A stretch of DNA of 6,931 nucleotides from an uncultured bacterium (GCA_903896915.1 CAITZN010000617.1:1-6931); one strand, 5' to 3'. Counted from the stretch's first letter, positions 1-6,045 are shown. Notes: a model not told the origin generated them from the letters alone. Made by a program: numbers and translations.

Positions 1-2
1 TC

Positions 3-1058
3 CTTGTAGGTGGCATGTCTTTGACTAATTTGTATAGCTCCACCCACATTACGGGCGCAGGCGCTTCCTCGATTTTTCTCAAGCAGCTTCTTTTTTTTGG
101 TGCTGGGCTCGTTATGATAGTGGTGATAGGTTTTCTGGATTACCACAAGATCGCTAAGTCCGGGTATATTCTGTATGTCATCATCCTGCCCCTGCTGCTC
201 TATACCCTTTTGTTTGTTAAATCCATCGCCGGGGCGCAGCGTTGGATCGATCTCGGCTTTTTCAATCTGCAACCCTCGGAACCCGCGAAGCTGGCATTGA
301 TACTGGTGCTGGCCTCCTGTTATGCTAACACCGATGTCGTTGGCGGCTATCGGTTGCGTGATCTGATCAAGCCTGTCATCCTGACCGCATTGCCGTTTGT
401 GCTGATTATGCTGCAGCCTGATCTTGGCACTGCGCTCATTTGTGCTGTTATCTTTGTGACCATGACTTTGTTCGTCAGGCTGCGGTGGACTACGCTCGGC
501 ATACTTGGAAGCAGCGGCTTGCTCTGTGTCTTTATCGGTTGGAAATTTTTATTGAAAGAATACCAACGGAAACGGATCGAGACCTTTCTCAACCCCGAAG
601 GTGATCCCATGAATCATGGGTATCAGATAATGCAGTCCAAAATTGCGGTTGGTAGCGGCCAAATTTTTGGCAAGGGATTTATGGAGGGGACCCAGGGACA
701 TCTGCGTTTTTTGCCGGAGCGGCACACGGATTTTGCTTTTGCAGTATGGGGAGAGGAGTGGGGGTTTGCTGGAGCCTTATTTTTTCTGAGTTGTTATTTC
801 TTTATGCTCATATGGGGTGTCAATATTGCTATGTCGGCCAAGGATAAATATGGGTCTATCCTGGCCTTTGGCTGTATCATGCTAATTTTCTGGCAAGCGG
901 TCATTAATCTTTTCATGATCATGGGTTTTTTACCGGTGGTCGGTGTCCCTTTGCCGATGTTTAGCTATGGTGGGTCGTCGTTGTTGACCAATATGTTGGC
1001 AATCGGCATTCTGATGAACATCAGGATGCGTAGTTTTCCGTCCTCTCCCCAGCAGTAG
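3..1058 (+). CDS. rodA: Peptidoglycan glycosyltransferase RodA (SEDS family), 5'-truncated by the window edge
   Basis: RodA is the SEDS-family integral membrane glycosyltransferase that polymerises lipid II into glycan strands during lateral wall growth, working with the class B transpeptidase PBP2 in the elongasome. The reading frame is open from base 3, and the codons before the first ATG (base 15) read LVGG, continuous with the family, so the true start lies upstream; about the first 20-30 residues are missing. Visible, counting from the ATG at 15: many hydrophobic membrane segments, the QPSEPAK motif, QPDLGTA, the GSGQIFGKG and EGTQGHLRFLPERHTDF block, and the C-terminal GFLPVVGVPLPMFSYGGSS. 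The Asp of HTDF (residue 239, bases 729-731) matches the proposed catalytic Asp262 of E. coli RodA. The EGTQ...LPERHTDF form and the VGVPLP ending favour RodA over FtsW. The stop TAG lies 7 bp from the end of the convergent hemH. A PBP2 gene (mrdA) would be expected upstream but is outside the window. Confidence 0.95.
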   Translation, partial: LVGGMSLTNLYSSTHITGAGASSIFLKQLLFFGAGLVMIVVIGFLDYHKIAKSGYILYVIILPLLLYTLLFVKSIAGAQRWIDLGFFNLQPSEPAKLALILVLASCYANTDVVGGYRLRDLIKPVILTALPFVLIMLQPDLGTALICAVIFVTMTLFVRLRWTTLGILGSSGLLCVFIGWKFLLKEYQRKRIETFLNPEGDPMNHGYQIMQSKIAVGSGQIFGKGFMEGTQGHLRFLPERHTDFAFAVWGEEWGFAGALFFLSCYFFMLIWGVNIAMSAKDKYGSILAFGCIMLIFWQAVINLFMIMGFLPVVGVPLPMFSYGGSSLLTNMLAIGILMNIRMRSFPSSPQQ

Positions 1059-1065
1059 TTTCGCT

Positions 1066-2025
1066 TTACGCGGCGAGGCTGTTGCGGACCAGATTGCACA
1101 GGGCTTCGATGAAAAGGGGGTCGGAGTTGAGACCCCTGGTGGATTCGAAATGTATCCCGATGTTTTCTGCCATCTCTCGGTACTGGATGTCGATTTCGAA
1201 CAGCGTCTCAACATGATCAGAAACAAAGGACAGGGGCACCACCAGCATATTCTTGCATCCTTGCCCCGCACATTCCTCTATTATTTCCGGCAGTGCCGGA
1301 CCCAGCCATTTAACCGGCCCGCTACGGCTCTGGTAACAGAGTCTTCCTTGGATACCGGTCATCTGTTCGATAGCCCGGATCGATTGTTCCAGGTGGTTCA
1401 CATAAGGATCGCCTTCCTTGATAAATTGCACTGGCAGGCTATGGGCGCTGTAAACAAGTTGTACCGGCTCACTATGAAAACGATTCATGCCTTCCTCAAT
1501 TCTCTTGGTCAGGCAGTCTATGTACTGGGGTTCGACGGGCCAGGAGTGAATTGCAACGATCGGAATATCCACACCCAAGTGTTTTTTTATCCGGTGGAGA
1601 TCCTGTAAGGATGAGCCGGTGGTGGCAATGGAATAATGGGGATAAAGTGGTAGGGCTACGATTGTTTTCACCTGTGCTGCAGCCATTTCCCGGAGCGCCT
1701 CTTCCGCGAAGGGGTGCCAGTATCGCATACACGGCCGAACCATGAAGTCGCCATCGTCATGCAGCGCCTCCTCAAGAGCCCGAGCCTGTTCTTCGGTTTT
1801 TATTCGTATAGGGGAACCACCACCGATACGTTGGTAATTCGCCATACTTTTGGGAGCCCGACGATGGGCGATGAACCTGGCAATGGTTTTTTGCAGGAAA
1901 GCGGGGCCTAAACGGATAATCTGTCGGTCTGAGAACAGATTGATCAAAAACGGTTCCACGTCTTCAATACGCCCAGGACCGCCCAGGTTTAAGAGTAATA
2001 TGCCGATTTTATCTTGAGTATTCAT
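1066..2025 (-). CDS. hemH: Ferrochelatase HemH
   Basis: Ferrochelatase inserts Fe(II) into the porphyrin ring at the end of heme biosynthesis. From the ATG at 2025 the protein has 319 residues, the usual length for bacterial HemH. It opens with the typical KIGILLLNLGGP strand (residues 6-17). It carries the active-site His in VYSAHSLP (H195, matching human H263 and B. subtilis H183), the CYQSRSGPVKWLGP porphyrin-cleft segment (230-243) and the catalytic Glu in FVSDHVETLFEID (E273, matching human E343). The frame stays open upstream to an ATG at 2100 and a GTG at 2076, but those extra residues (e.g. HHILLTTTQSS) do not look like the family, and the homologous region begins right after 2025. 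No Shine-Dalgarno precedes 2025, but a plausible promoter places +1 on that A, so the mRNA may be leaderless. It is convergent with rodA and divergent from the HPF-cold-shock gene. Protoporphyrin versus coproporphyrin as substrate cannot be told from the sequence. Confidence 0.95.
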   Translation of the reverse strand: MNTQDKIGILLLNLGGPGRIEDVEPFLINLFSDRQIIRLGPAFLQKTIARFIAHRRAPKSMANYQRIGGGSPIRIKTEEQARALEEALHDDGDFMVRPCMRYWHPFAEEALREMAAAQVKTIVALPLYPHYSIATTGSSLQDLHRIKKHLGVDIPIVAIHSWPVEPQYIDCLTKRIEEGMNRFHSEPVQLVYSAHSLPVQFIKEGDPYVNHLEQSIRAIEQMTGIQGRLCYQSRSGPVKWLGPALPEIIEECAGQGCKNMLVVPLSFVSDHVETLFEIDIQYREMAENIGIHFESTRGLNSDPLFIEALCNLVRNSLAA

Positions 2026-2031
2026 GTCGTT

Positions 2032-2061
2032 AATGTACCGGCTTGATTGCGTGGTCGTCAA
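2032..2061 (-). promoter_or_regulatory. Candidate sigma-70 promoter of hemH (predicted leaderless mRNA)
   Basis: On the minus strand TTGACG (2061-2056, 5 of 6 matches to TTGACA) is followed after 18 bp by TACATT (2037-2032, 4 of 6 matches to TATAAT). Counting from the -10 hexamer, +1 falls at about 2025, which is the A of the preferred hemH ATG. This fits the absence of a Shine-Dalgarno there. Predicted by eye only. Confidence 0.4.
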
Positions 2062-2080
2062 TAAAATGTGGTGCACCCCC

Positions 2081-2110
2081 TTGATTTCCTTTCCGGTCAA
2101 TGGCTATAAT
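2081..2110 (+). promoter_or_regulatory. Sigma-70 promoter for the HPF-cold-shock gene leader
   Basis: TTGATT (2081-2086) and a perfect TATAAT (2105-2110) are separated by 18 bp, which predicts transcription starting near 2117. It points away from hemH and lies upstream of hemH's own candidate promoter, so the two face outward without overlapping. It would give a 184-nt leader before the ATG at 2301. Confidence 0.55.
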
Positions 2111-2234
2111 TGAGTTATGGTCAAGCCGTATCCTTTCAAATTGAATCTCTTCGCGTGCGGATCGCACAAAATTCCGAGTAATGCTTATAACTGGACCATG
2201 ACGGGAGAAAGTAGAACTTGGCCAGGAGCAAAGG

Positions 2235-2276
2235 GTGTCGGGGTATGACCTTAAGGCAGCGGTATGGGATCGCTGA
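2235..2276 (+). CDS. Possible 13-residue leader peptide
   Basis: A GTG at 2235 sits 6 nt after AGGAG (2224-2228), ideal Shine-Dalgarno spacing. It opens a 13-codon frame (MSGYDLKAAVWDR with GTG read as Met) ending in TGA at 2274-2276. The last eight codons and the stop run through the terminator-like hairpin (2253-2287), so a ribosome translating it would cover that stem. This is the geometry of a translational attenuator. A 13-codon ORF with a good ribosome site can arise by chance in a 184-nt leader. No homolog can be checked here. Confidence 0.25.
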   Translation: MSGYDLKAAVWDR

Positions 2277-2287
2277 CGCCTTTTTTT
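2253..2287 (+). terminator. Terminator-like hairpin immediately before the HPF-cold-shock gene (candidate attenuator)
   Basis: AAGGC (2253-2257) pairs with GCCTT (2278-2282) and AGCG (2258-2261) pairs with CGCT (2271-2274), with a 3-nt bulge GAC and a 9-nt loop. A run of seven T (2281-2287) overlaps the stem foot. The GGAGG ribosome site of the next gene begins at 2290. No promoter fits between the T run and that gene, so if the hairpin terminates it should attenuate the downstream gene, not merely end an upstream RNA. The bulge makes the stem weaker than the terminator at 2900. Confidence 0.5.
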
Positions 2288-2300
2288 GTGGAGGATGTAT

Positions 2301-2843
2301 ATGGAATTGAAAATCGAGGCCAAGAATCTTGATATCCGGAAGAGTTGGCAGGAAAAAATAGAGGAAGAGCGTAATAAACTCATCCGCCACTATGCGAATT
2401 TTGTCCTTCACCTGCGTGTAACGATTGAGGCGACACCCGGGTATAAAGAAGGTGGATATGAGGTGCGACTTGTTGCGACCGTGCCTAACGAAACAGTCGC
2501 TGTCAAACGCTGGGGCGAGAGTGTCCGTTCCCTTTTGGTTGAAGCCTTTGATGTTTTAGGTTCGCAGTTGAAGGAAATCGTCAAAAAGAAGCAAAATCAT
2601 AAAGCTGTGAAGCCCCAAGGTGCCATCTTGGAGAGCAAAGGTTCCGGTGTCATTCGGAAGATTTTTCCGGATGAAGCCTACGGCTTCATCGTCACTGATG
2701 ATAAACTTGATGTCTTCTTTCATGCCAACGCCCTCCGCGATATTGCCATGAGCGATCTCGCAGAAGGTGATGAAGTTCTGTTCGCTATGGAAGAGGGTGA
2801 CAAGGGGCCACAGGCGACCTGGGTTAAGGCCAGCCGAGCCTGA
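2301..2843 (+). CDS. HPF/RaiA-family ribosome-associated protein with C-terminal cold-shock domain
   Basis: This 180-residue protein has two domains. Residues 1 to about 100 look like the hibernation-promoting factor/RaiA (S30AE) fold: the MELKIEAKNLDI first strand, a helix (13-31), a strand with VTIEATPG, then YEVRLVATVPN and a long basic helix ending KEIVKKKQ. Family members bind the 30S decoding site and silence or protect ribosomes. Residues about 115-177 are a cold-shock (OB-fold) domain: GVIRKIF, AYGFIVTDD (RNP1-like, 126-134), VFFHANAL (RNP2-like, 138-145) and EGDKGPQATWV. RNP1 is altered (the usual Lys-Gly before Phe-Gly-Phe is Glu-Ala), but several RNA-stacking aromatics remain. The cold-shock domain replaces the dimerisation domain found in long HPFs. 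The ATG at 2301 is preferred because GGAGG (2290-2294) lies 6 nt upstream; an ATG at 2295 abuts that site. It likely has its own promoter and leader, and ends in a strong terminator. Exact function is inferred. Confidence 0.9.
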   Translation: MELKIEAKNLDIRKSWQEKIEEERNKLIRHYANFVLHLRVTIEATPGYKEGGYEVRLVATVPNETVAVKRWGESVRSLLVEAFDVLGSQLKEIVKKKQNHKAVKPQGAILESKGSGVIRKIFPDEAYGFIVTDDKLDVFFHANALRDIAMSDLAEGDEVLFAMEEGDKGPQATWVKASRA

Positions 2844-2899
2844 TTTTAAGCAGGTTGCTGCGGGGCGTAATTGCTCCTTGTGCCATCTGGTTTCATGAT

Positions 2900-2927
2900 A
2901 AACCCTGCCATTTAGGCAGGGTTTTTT
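2900..2927 (+). terminator. Intrinsic terminator after the HPF-cold-shock gene
   Basis: A perfect 10-bp stem, AAACCCTGCC (2900-2909) with GGCAGGGTTT (2915-2924), has a 5-nt ATTTA loop and six T (2922-2927). It lies 56 bp after the stop at 2843 and separates this transcription unit from polA. Confidence 0.92.
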
Positions 2928-2930
2928 ATT

Positions 2931-3056
2931 GTCAGCGTTTGGAGCCTTCAGTTTTGTGAAGATGAACGACAATAAAAGTACTTGGTTGCCGATTTGTTGC
3001 CGTGTACTTATGTAAGGGAGTGGTAGGTTGGTTCAGGGAGACGTTCCTGCGCTGAC
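2931..3056 (+). other. Nested inverted repeats in the polA upstream region (candidate structured RNA)
   Basis: GTCAGCG (2931-2937) and CGCTGAC (3050-3056) are perfect 7-bp inverted repeats enclosing three smaller ones: CTTCA/TGAAG (2946-2950, 2957-2961), AAGTAC/GTACTT (2976-2981, 3004-3009) and CAGGGA/TTCCTG (3034-3039, 3044-3049, GACG loop, one G-T pair). The last hairpin abuts the outer stem with no gap, as in a three-way or four-way junction. It starts 3 bases after the terminator T run, so transcription would need read-through or an unseen promoter. ATT flanks both ends (2928-2930, 3057-3059), so a tiny inverted-repeat element is an alternative. I see no clear polA promoter in this gap. 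Confidence 0.3.
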
Positions 3057-3135
3057 ATTTGATTCGGGTAATAAAAAGAACTGGCTGCTCGTTTCGGGCG
3101 GACGGTGCTCTATCGCATGGCAAGAGGAACTATGA
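3028..3135 (+). CDS. Possible small ORF (35 codons) overlapping the polA start
   Basis: A TTG at 3028 lies 7 nt after AAGGGAG (3014-3020) and opens a 35-codon frame (begins MVQGDVPALTFDSG, ends AWQEEL) whose TGA (3133-3135) overlaps the preferred polA ATG as ATGA. That arrangement would couple translation of the two. The peptide is mixed in composition with no membrane segment and no family I recognise. A frame this long stays open by chance fairly often, and TTG is a weak start, so this is a candidate only. Confidence 0.22.
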   Translation: MVQGDVPALTFDSGNKKNWLLVSGGRCSIAWQEEL

Positions 3136-5819
3136 CCACACCTGAACTGTATCTGATTGACGGCAGCGCCTATATTTACAGGGCCTATCATGCCATCAAA
3201 CCGCTTTCCAATTCGCGGGGGTTGCCAACTCATGCTGTCTACGGGTTTACCACCATCCTGAGGCGTTTGCTCAAAGAGCGCAATCCGCAGTACCTGGCTG
3301 TGGCCTATGACACAAAAGGGCCAGTTTTTCGGCATCAGCTCTACAGTGCCTACAAAGCCAACAGACCGCCAATGCCGGAGGATTTGATTCCACAGATCCC
3401 TTATATCCGTAACATGGTCGCCGCCTGCCGGATTCTGCATCTGGAACAGGATGATCAGGAAGCTGACGACCTCATTGCATCGGCTACTAAGAAAATGGTG
3501 GATCAGGGATATAGAGTGGTAATCGTCTCAGGCGACAAGGATCTGTTGCAGCTGGTTTCGGCCAATGTCACCATGTGGGATCCCATGAATGATAGGGTCT
3601 GGGATGAAGCAGCTGTTTGCGAAAAATACGGCATCCCCCCCTCGCTATTACTCGATTATTTTGCACTGACCGGTGACGCCTCTGATAATATTCCCGGTGT
3701 TCCGGGGATTGGGCCCAAAACGGCACAAAAGCTAATCAGTGAGCATCACACCCTGGAAAGGTTATATCAGTCTGTCGGCGGTTTTAAGCCCTCAAAAATG
3801 ACGGACCAAATCAGCAGCCACAAGGCTGAGGCCTTTCTTTCTCGCGATCTGGTGCGTCTCAATCAGGCCGCAGAGGTGCCGACTGATATCGAACAATACC
3901 GAAGGGTCGAGTCTGATAATGATATGCTGCGTGCTTTGCTGCTCGAGTTGGAATTCCATACCCTGCTTAAAGACGAAACCCGGGCGGTGAAGATCGAGAC
4001 CTCCCGGTTTCATCTGGTACAACAACCGGAACAGTTGGCGGCGCTGGGGCAGCGTCTAGAACGTACGGAACTGCTTGTTGTCGATACAGAGACCGATTCC
4101 CTCGATACGCTCACCGCGAATTTGGTCGGGGTGTCACTGTGCGCTGAGGATGGGGACGCCTGGTATCTTCCGTGCGGCCATCGTGACGAAAACGGCGATT
4201 TGGTTACAGGGCAATTATCGCTTGAGAGTATCTGTGGCGTTTTGCGACCCCTGTTCGAACATCCAGGGGTCACCAAGATCGGGCATAATCTTAAGTTTGA
4301 TCTCGCCATTTTGGCCGCGCCCCAAAACGGCAAACTGCAACTGGGTGGGCCACTCTATGATACGATGATTGGCGCCTGGCTCCTCGATCCGGATAGGCGT
4401 ACCTATAAACTCGACGACCTCTGCCGGGAGATCGACCTGGAAATGACGACTTTTGCCGAGGTAACCGACAATGATAAACGCGGAGACGCTTTTTGTCGGG
4501 TTGAATTGGAGGCGGCCAAAAATTACAGCTGCGAAGATGTCTTCGGGGCCTTGCAGTTATATCGTGAGCAGATGCCAAGGCTTGCGCAGATGGATCTGGA
4601 ACCCCTGCTGCGTGAGGTCGAAGGGCCGCTCATCCCTGTGCTGGCTGCCATGGAGCATGCGGGAATAAGGGTCGATGCCAAGAAGCTCGATGCCCTCTCG
4701 GTTGAGTTTGGTCAAAGATTGGAGCTGTATGAACATTCCATTTACCGGACAGCCGGGCTGCCTTTCAATATTAATTCAACCCAGCAGCTCGGAGAAATCC
4801 TGTTTGAGAAATTGCAGTTGCCCAAGGGCCGAAAAACCAAGACCGGCTGGTCCACCGATGTCAAGGTGCTGGAAAGTCTGAGTCTGACCCATGAGCTGCC
4901 GGCGCTCATCCTGCAGTATCGCAATCTGGCCAAGCTTAAATCAACCTATGTGGATAAGCTGGCTAGTTTGCGCAATATACAAAGCGGTCGGGTACACACC
5001 TCGTTCAACCAGTGCGGTACGGCCACCGGTCGGCTCAGTTCGAGCAATCCTAATCTGCAGAATATCCCTATCCGCACCGAGGAAGGAAGACGCATCCGTT
5101 CCGCTTTTATTGCCGAGCCAGGATATTGCCTTCTAGCCGCTGATTACTCCCAGATCGATCTTAGGGTGCTGGCTCATTATTCCGAGGATAGTGAACTGTT
5201 GGCGGCATTTCTCGGTGATCAGGATATTCACCGGCGGACAGCAGCTCAGATTTTCTTTGTCGCTCCGGAACTGGTAACCTCCGAGATGCGACGGGTAGCT
5301 AAAACTATAAATTTTGGCATTGTCTACGGCATGTCGAGTTTTGGTTTGGCCAGTCAACTGCATGTCAGTCGCAAAGAAGCCCAGACCTTTATTGACCGCT
5401 ATTTTGCTCATTATGCCGGAATAAAGGATTTCATGGAGGCCGTCATTCAGCAGGCGAGAAGTGACGGTTTCGTTACCACCTTGTTGGGGAGAAGGCGGTT
5501 TCTACCGGATATTAACAGTACCAATCGCAACCAGCGCGAATTTGCCGAGCGAACTGCCATCAATACCCCTATTCAGGGAACAGCGGCGGATATCATCAAG
5601 TTGGCCATGCTCCGGGTCCATCGGGAACTTGGGCAACGTAAGCTGCGGGCTCGCATGTTATTGCAGATCCACGATGAACTTGTGTTGGAAGTTCCTGAGC
5701 AGGAGCTTGATGAAGTTTCCCGGCTGCTCAAGAGCCATATGGAAGCTGCGATGTCGTTGCGGGTCCCCTTGGTGGTGCACCTCAGCCATAGTCAAAATTT
5801 AGGCAAAGAAGAAACGTAA
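3132..5819 (+). CDS. polA: DNA polymerase I
   Basis: Pol I removes RNA primers and fills gaps during lagging-strand synthesis and excision repair. The 895-residue protein (E. coli has 928) carries all three domains. The 5'-3' flap nuclease (about 1-290) shows YLIDGSAYIYRAYHA, the acidic EADDLIA and SGDKDLLQL, and the helix-hairpin-helix DASDNIPGVPGIGPKTA. The proofreading 3'-5' exonuclease (about 300-490) looks active: D318/E320 in VVDTETDS, D390 in HNLKFD, Y465 and D469 in NYSCED match E. coli D355, E357, D424, Y497, D501. The polymerase (about 510-895) has motif A ADYSQIDLR (D671), motif B RRVAKTINFGIVYG (K724, F728, Y732) and motif C QIHDELV (H847-D848-E849). F728 is the position where Phe disfavours dideoxynucleotides. 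The ATG at 3132 is chosen because GAGG (3124-3127) is just upstream and homology starts four residues later; GTG 3105 and ATG 3117 are in frame but lack a good ribosome site. Confidence 0.97.
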   Translation: MTTPELYLIDGSAYIYRAYHAIKPLSNSRGLPTHAVYGFTTILRRLLKERNPQYLAVAYDTKGPVFRHQLYSAYKANRPPMPEDLIPQIPYIRNMVAACRILHLEQDDQEADDLIASATKKMVDQGYRVVIVSGDKDLLQLVSANVTMWDPMNDRVWDEAAVCEKYGIPPSLLLDYFALTGDASDNIPGVPGIGPKTAQKLISEHHTLERLYQSVGGFKPSKMTDQISSHKAEAFLSRDLVRLNQAAEVPTDIEQYRRVESDNDMLRALLLELEFHTLLKDETRAVKIETSRFHLVQQPEQLAALGQRLERTELLVVDTETDSLDTLTANLVGVSLCAEDGDAWYLPCGHRDENGDLVTGQLSLESICGVLRPLFEHPGVTKIGHNLKFDLAILAAPQNGKLQLGGPLYDTMIGAWLLDPDRRTYKLDDLCREIDLEMTTFAEVTDNDKRGDAFCRVELEAAKNYSCEDVFGALQLYREQMPRLAQMDLEPLLREVEGPLIPVLAAMEHAGIRVDAKKLDALSVEFGQRLELYEHSIYRTAGLPFNINSTQQLGEILFEKLQLPKGRKTKTGWSTDVKVLESLSLTHELPALILQYRNLAKLKSTYVDKLASLRNIQSGRVHTSFNQCGTATGRLSSSNPNLQNIPIRTEEGRRIRSAFIAEPGYCLLAADYSQIDLRVLAHYSEDSELLAAFLGDQDIHRRTAAQIFFVAPELVTSEMRRVAKTINFGIVYGMSSFGLASQLHVSRKEAQTFIDRYFAHYAGIKDFMEAVIQQARSDGFVTTLLGRRRFLPDINSTNRNQREFAERTAINTPIQGTAADIIKLAMLRVHRELGQRKLRARMLLQIHDELVLEVPEQELDEVSRLLKSHMEAAMSLRVPLVVHLSHSQNLGKEET

Positions 5820-6045
5820 TTTTTTTTATTTTCTTTTATTCATCAGCAGGGTATACAAAATCTAGTGTGGATTGGATAGGTGTTTAGAAGTACGAGCTTA
5901 TTTCGTGAAACATTATGGAGTGCATAGAGGTTTTCGCTCGATGTTGCATTTTCGTCTGAGTCTGCCGCATCGTTGGTGACTGGCACGGGATTCTATCAGC
6001 GTTTAATGCCGAAAAAACTTAATGACCTATAGGGATCTATCCTGC
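5820..6045. other. Intergenic region between polA and the PilZ gene
   Basis: No convincing gene is seen; the short frames present (12-14 codons from ATGs at 5914 and 5941) have nothing to support them. It begins with a T-rich tract (5820-5839) directly after the polA stop, without a GC-rich hairpin, so it is not a canonical terminator, though it may help termination. TGGCACGG (5981-5988) is a perfect -24 element of a sigma-54 promoter, but the -12 element reads TTCTAT and lacks the required GC. No clear sigma-70 promoter was found. Confidence 0.5.

Larger units (their letters stand above)
2117..2300 (+). ncRNA. Structured 5' leader of the HPF-cold-shock mRNA (candidate cis-regulatory RNA)
   Basis: The predicted leader can close on itself: GGTC (2119-2122) pairs with GACC (2247-2250), and GTATCC (2128-2133) pairs with GGGTAT (2241-2246, two G-U pairs), leaving a 5-nt bulge. 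Inside lie a perfect hairpin GTGCG-GAT-CGCAC (2155-2167) and a longer one, 2191-2198 with 2219-2225, interrupted by one bulged A and with a purine-rich internal loop. A terminator-like hairpin starts 3 nt after the closed domain, and the Shine-Dalgarno follows its T run. This is the layout of an aptamer plus expression platform, or of a translation-dependent attenuator. I do not recognise a known riboswitch class. Pairings were found by eye, without energy calculation or covariation. Confidence 0.4.

Noticed and set aside
930..1271. Open frame of 113 codons on the minus strand across the rodA/hemH ends
   Set aside because: It overlaps two well-identified genes in another frame, has no recognisable motif and looks like a shadow of hemH.
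1150..1911. Plus-strand open frames inside hemH
   Set aside because: They are antisense to a clear ferrochelatase and have no recognisable domain.
2117..2287. 6S RNA, SRP RNA, or a known riboswitch such as glycine or c-di-GMP
   Set aside because: I looked for the hallmark motifs of these classes and did not see them; the fold and conserved loops do not fit.
2286..2300. Earlier starts (TTG 2286, ATG 2295) for the HPF-cold-shock gene
   Set aside because: They overlap or abut the GGAGG site at 2290-2294; ATG 2301 has ideal 6-nt spacing and matches the family N-terminus.
2030..2411. Minus-strand open frames of 117 and 91 codons across the leader and the HPF domain start
   Set aside because: They run antisense to the HPF gene and its leader, lack a ribosome site and show no protein-like pattern; they are by-products of the coding strand.
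2962..3015. Seventeen-codon ORF from ATG 2962 in the polA upstream region
   Set aside because: No ribosome site at a workable distance before the ATG.
2931..3056. Integron attC site or established MITE
   Set aside because: The ends do not match the attC core sequences, and 7-bp inverted ends with a 3-bp flanking repeat are too short to claim a mobile element without other copies.
3105..3131. Earlier polA starts at GTG 3105 or ATG 3117
   Set aside because: In frame, but the added residues are not part of the family and no ribosome site precedes them; ATG 3132 has GAGG upstream and homology starts at once.
5820..5839. Intrinsic terminator after polA
   Set aside because: There is a long T-rich tract but no GC-rich stem directly before it.
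5981..5996. Full sigma-54 promoter before the PilZ gene
   Set aside because: The -24 element is perfect, but the -12 element lacks the near-invariant GC, so I do not call it a promoter.
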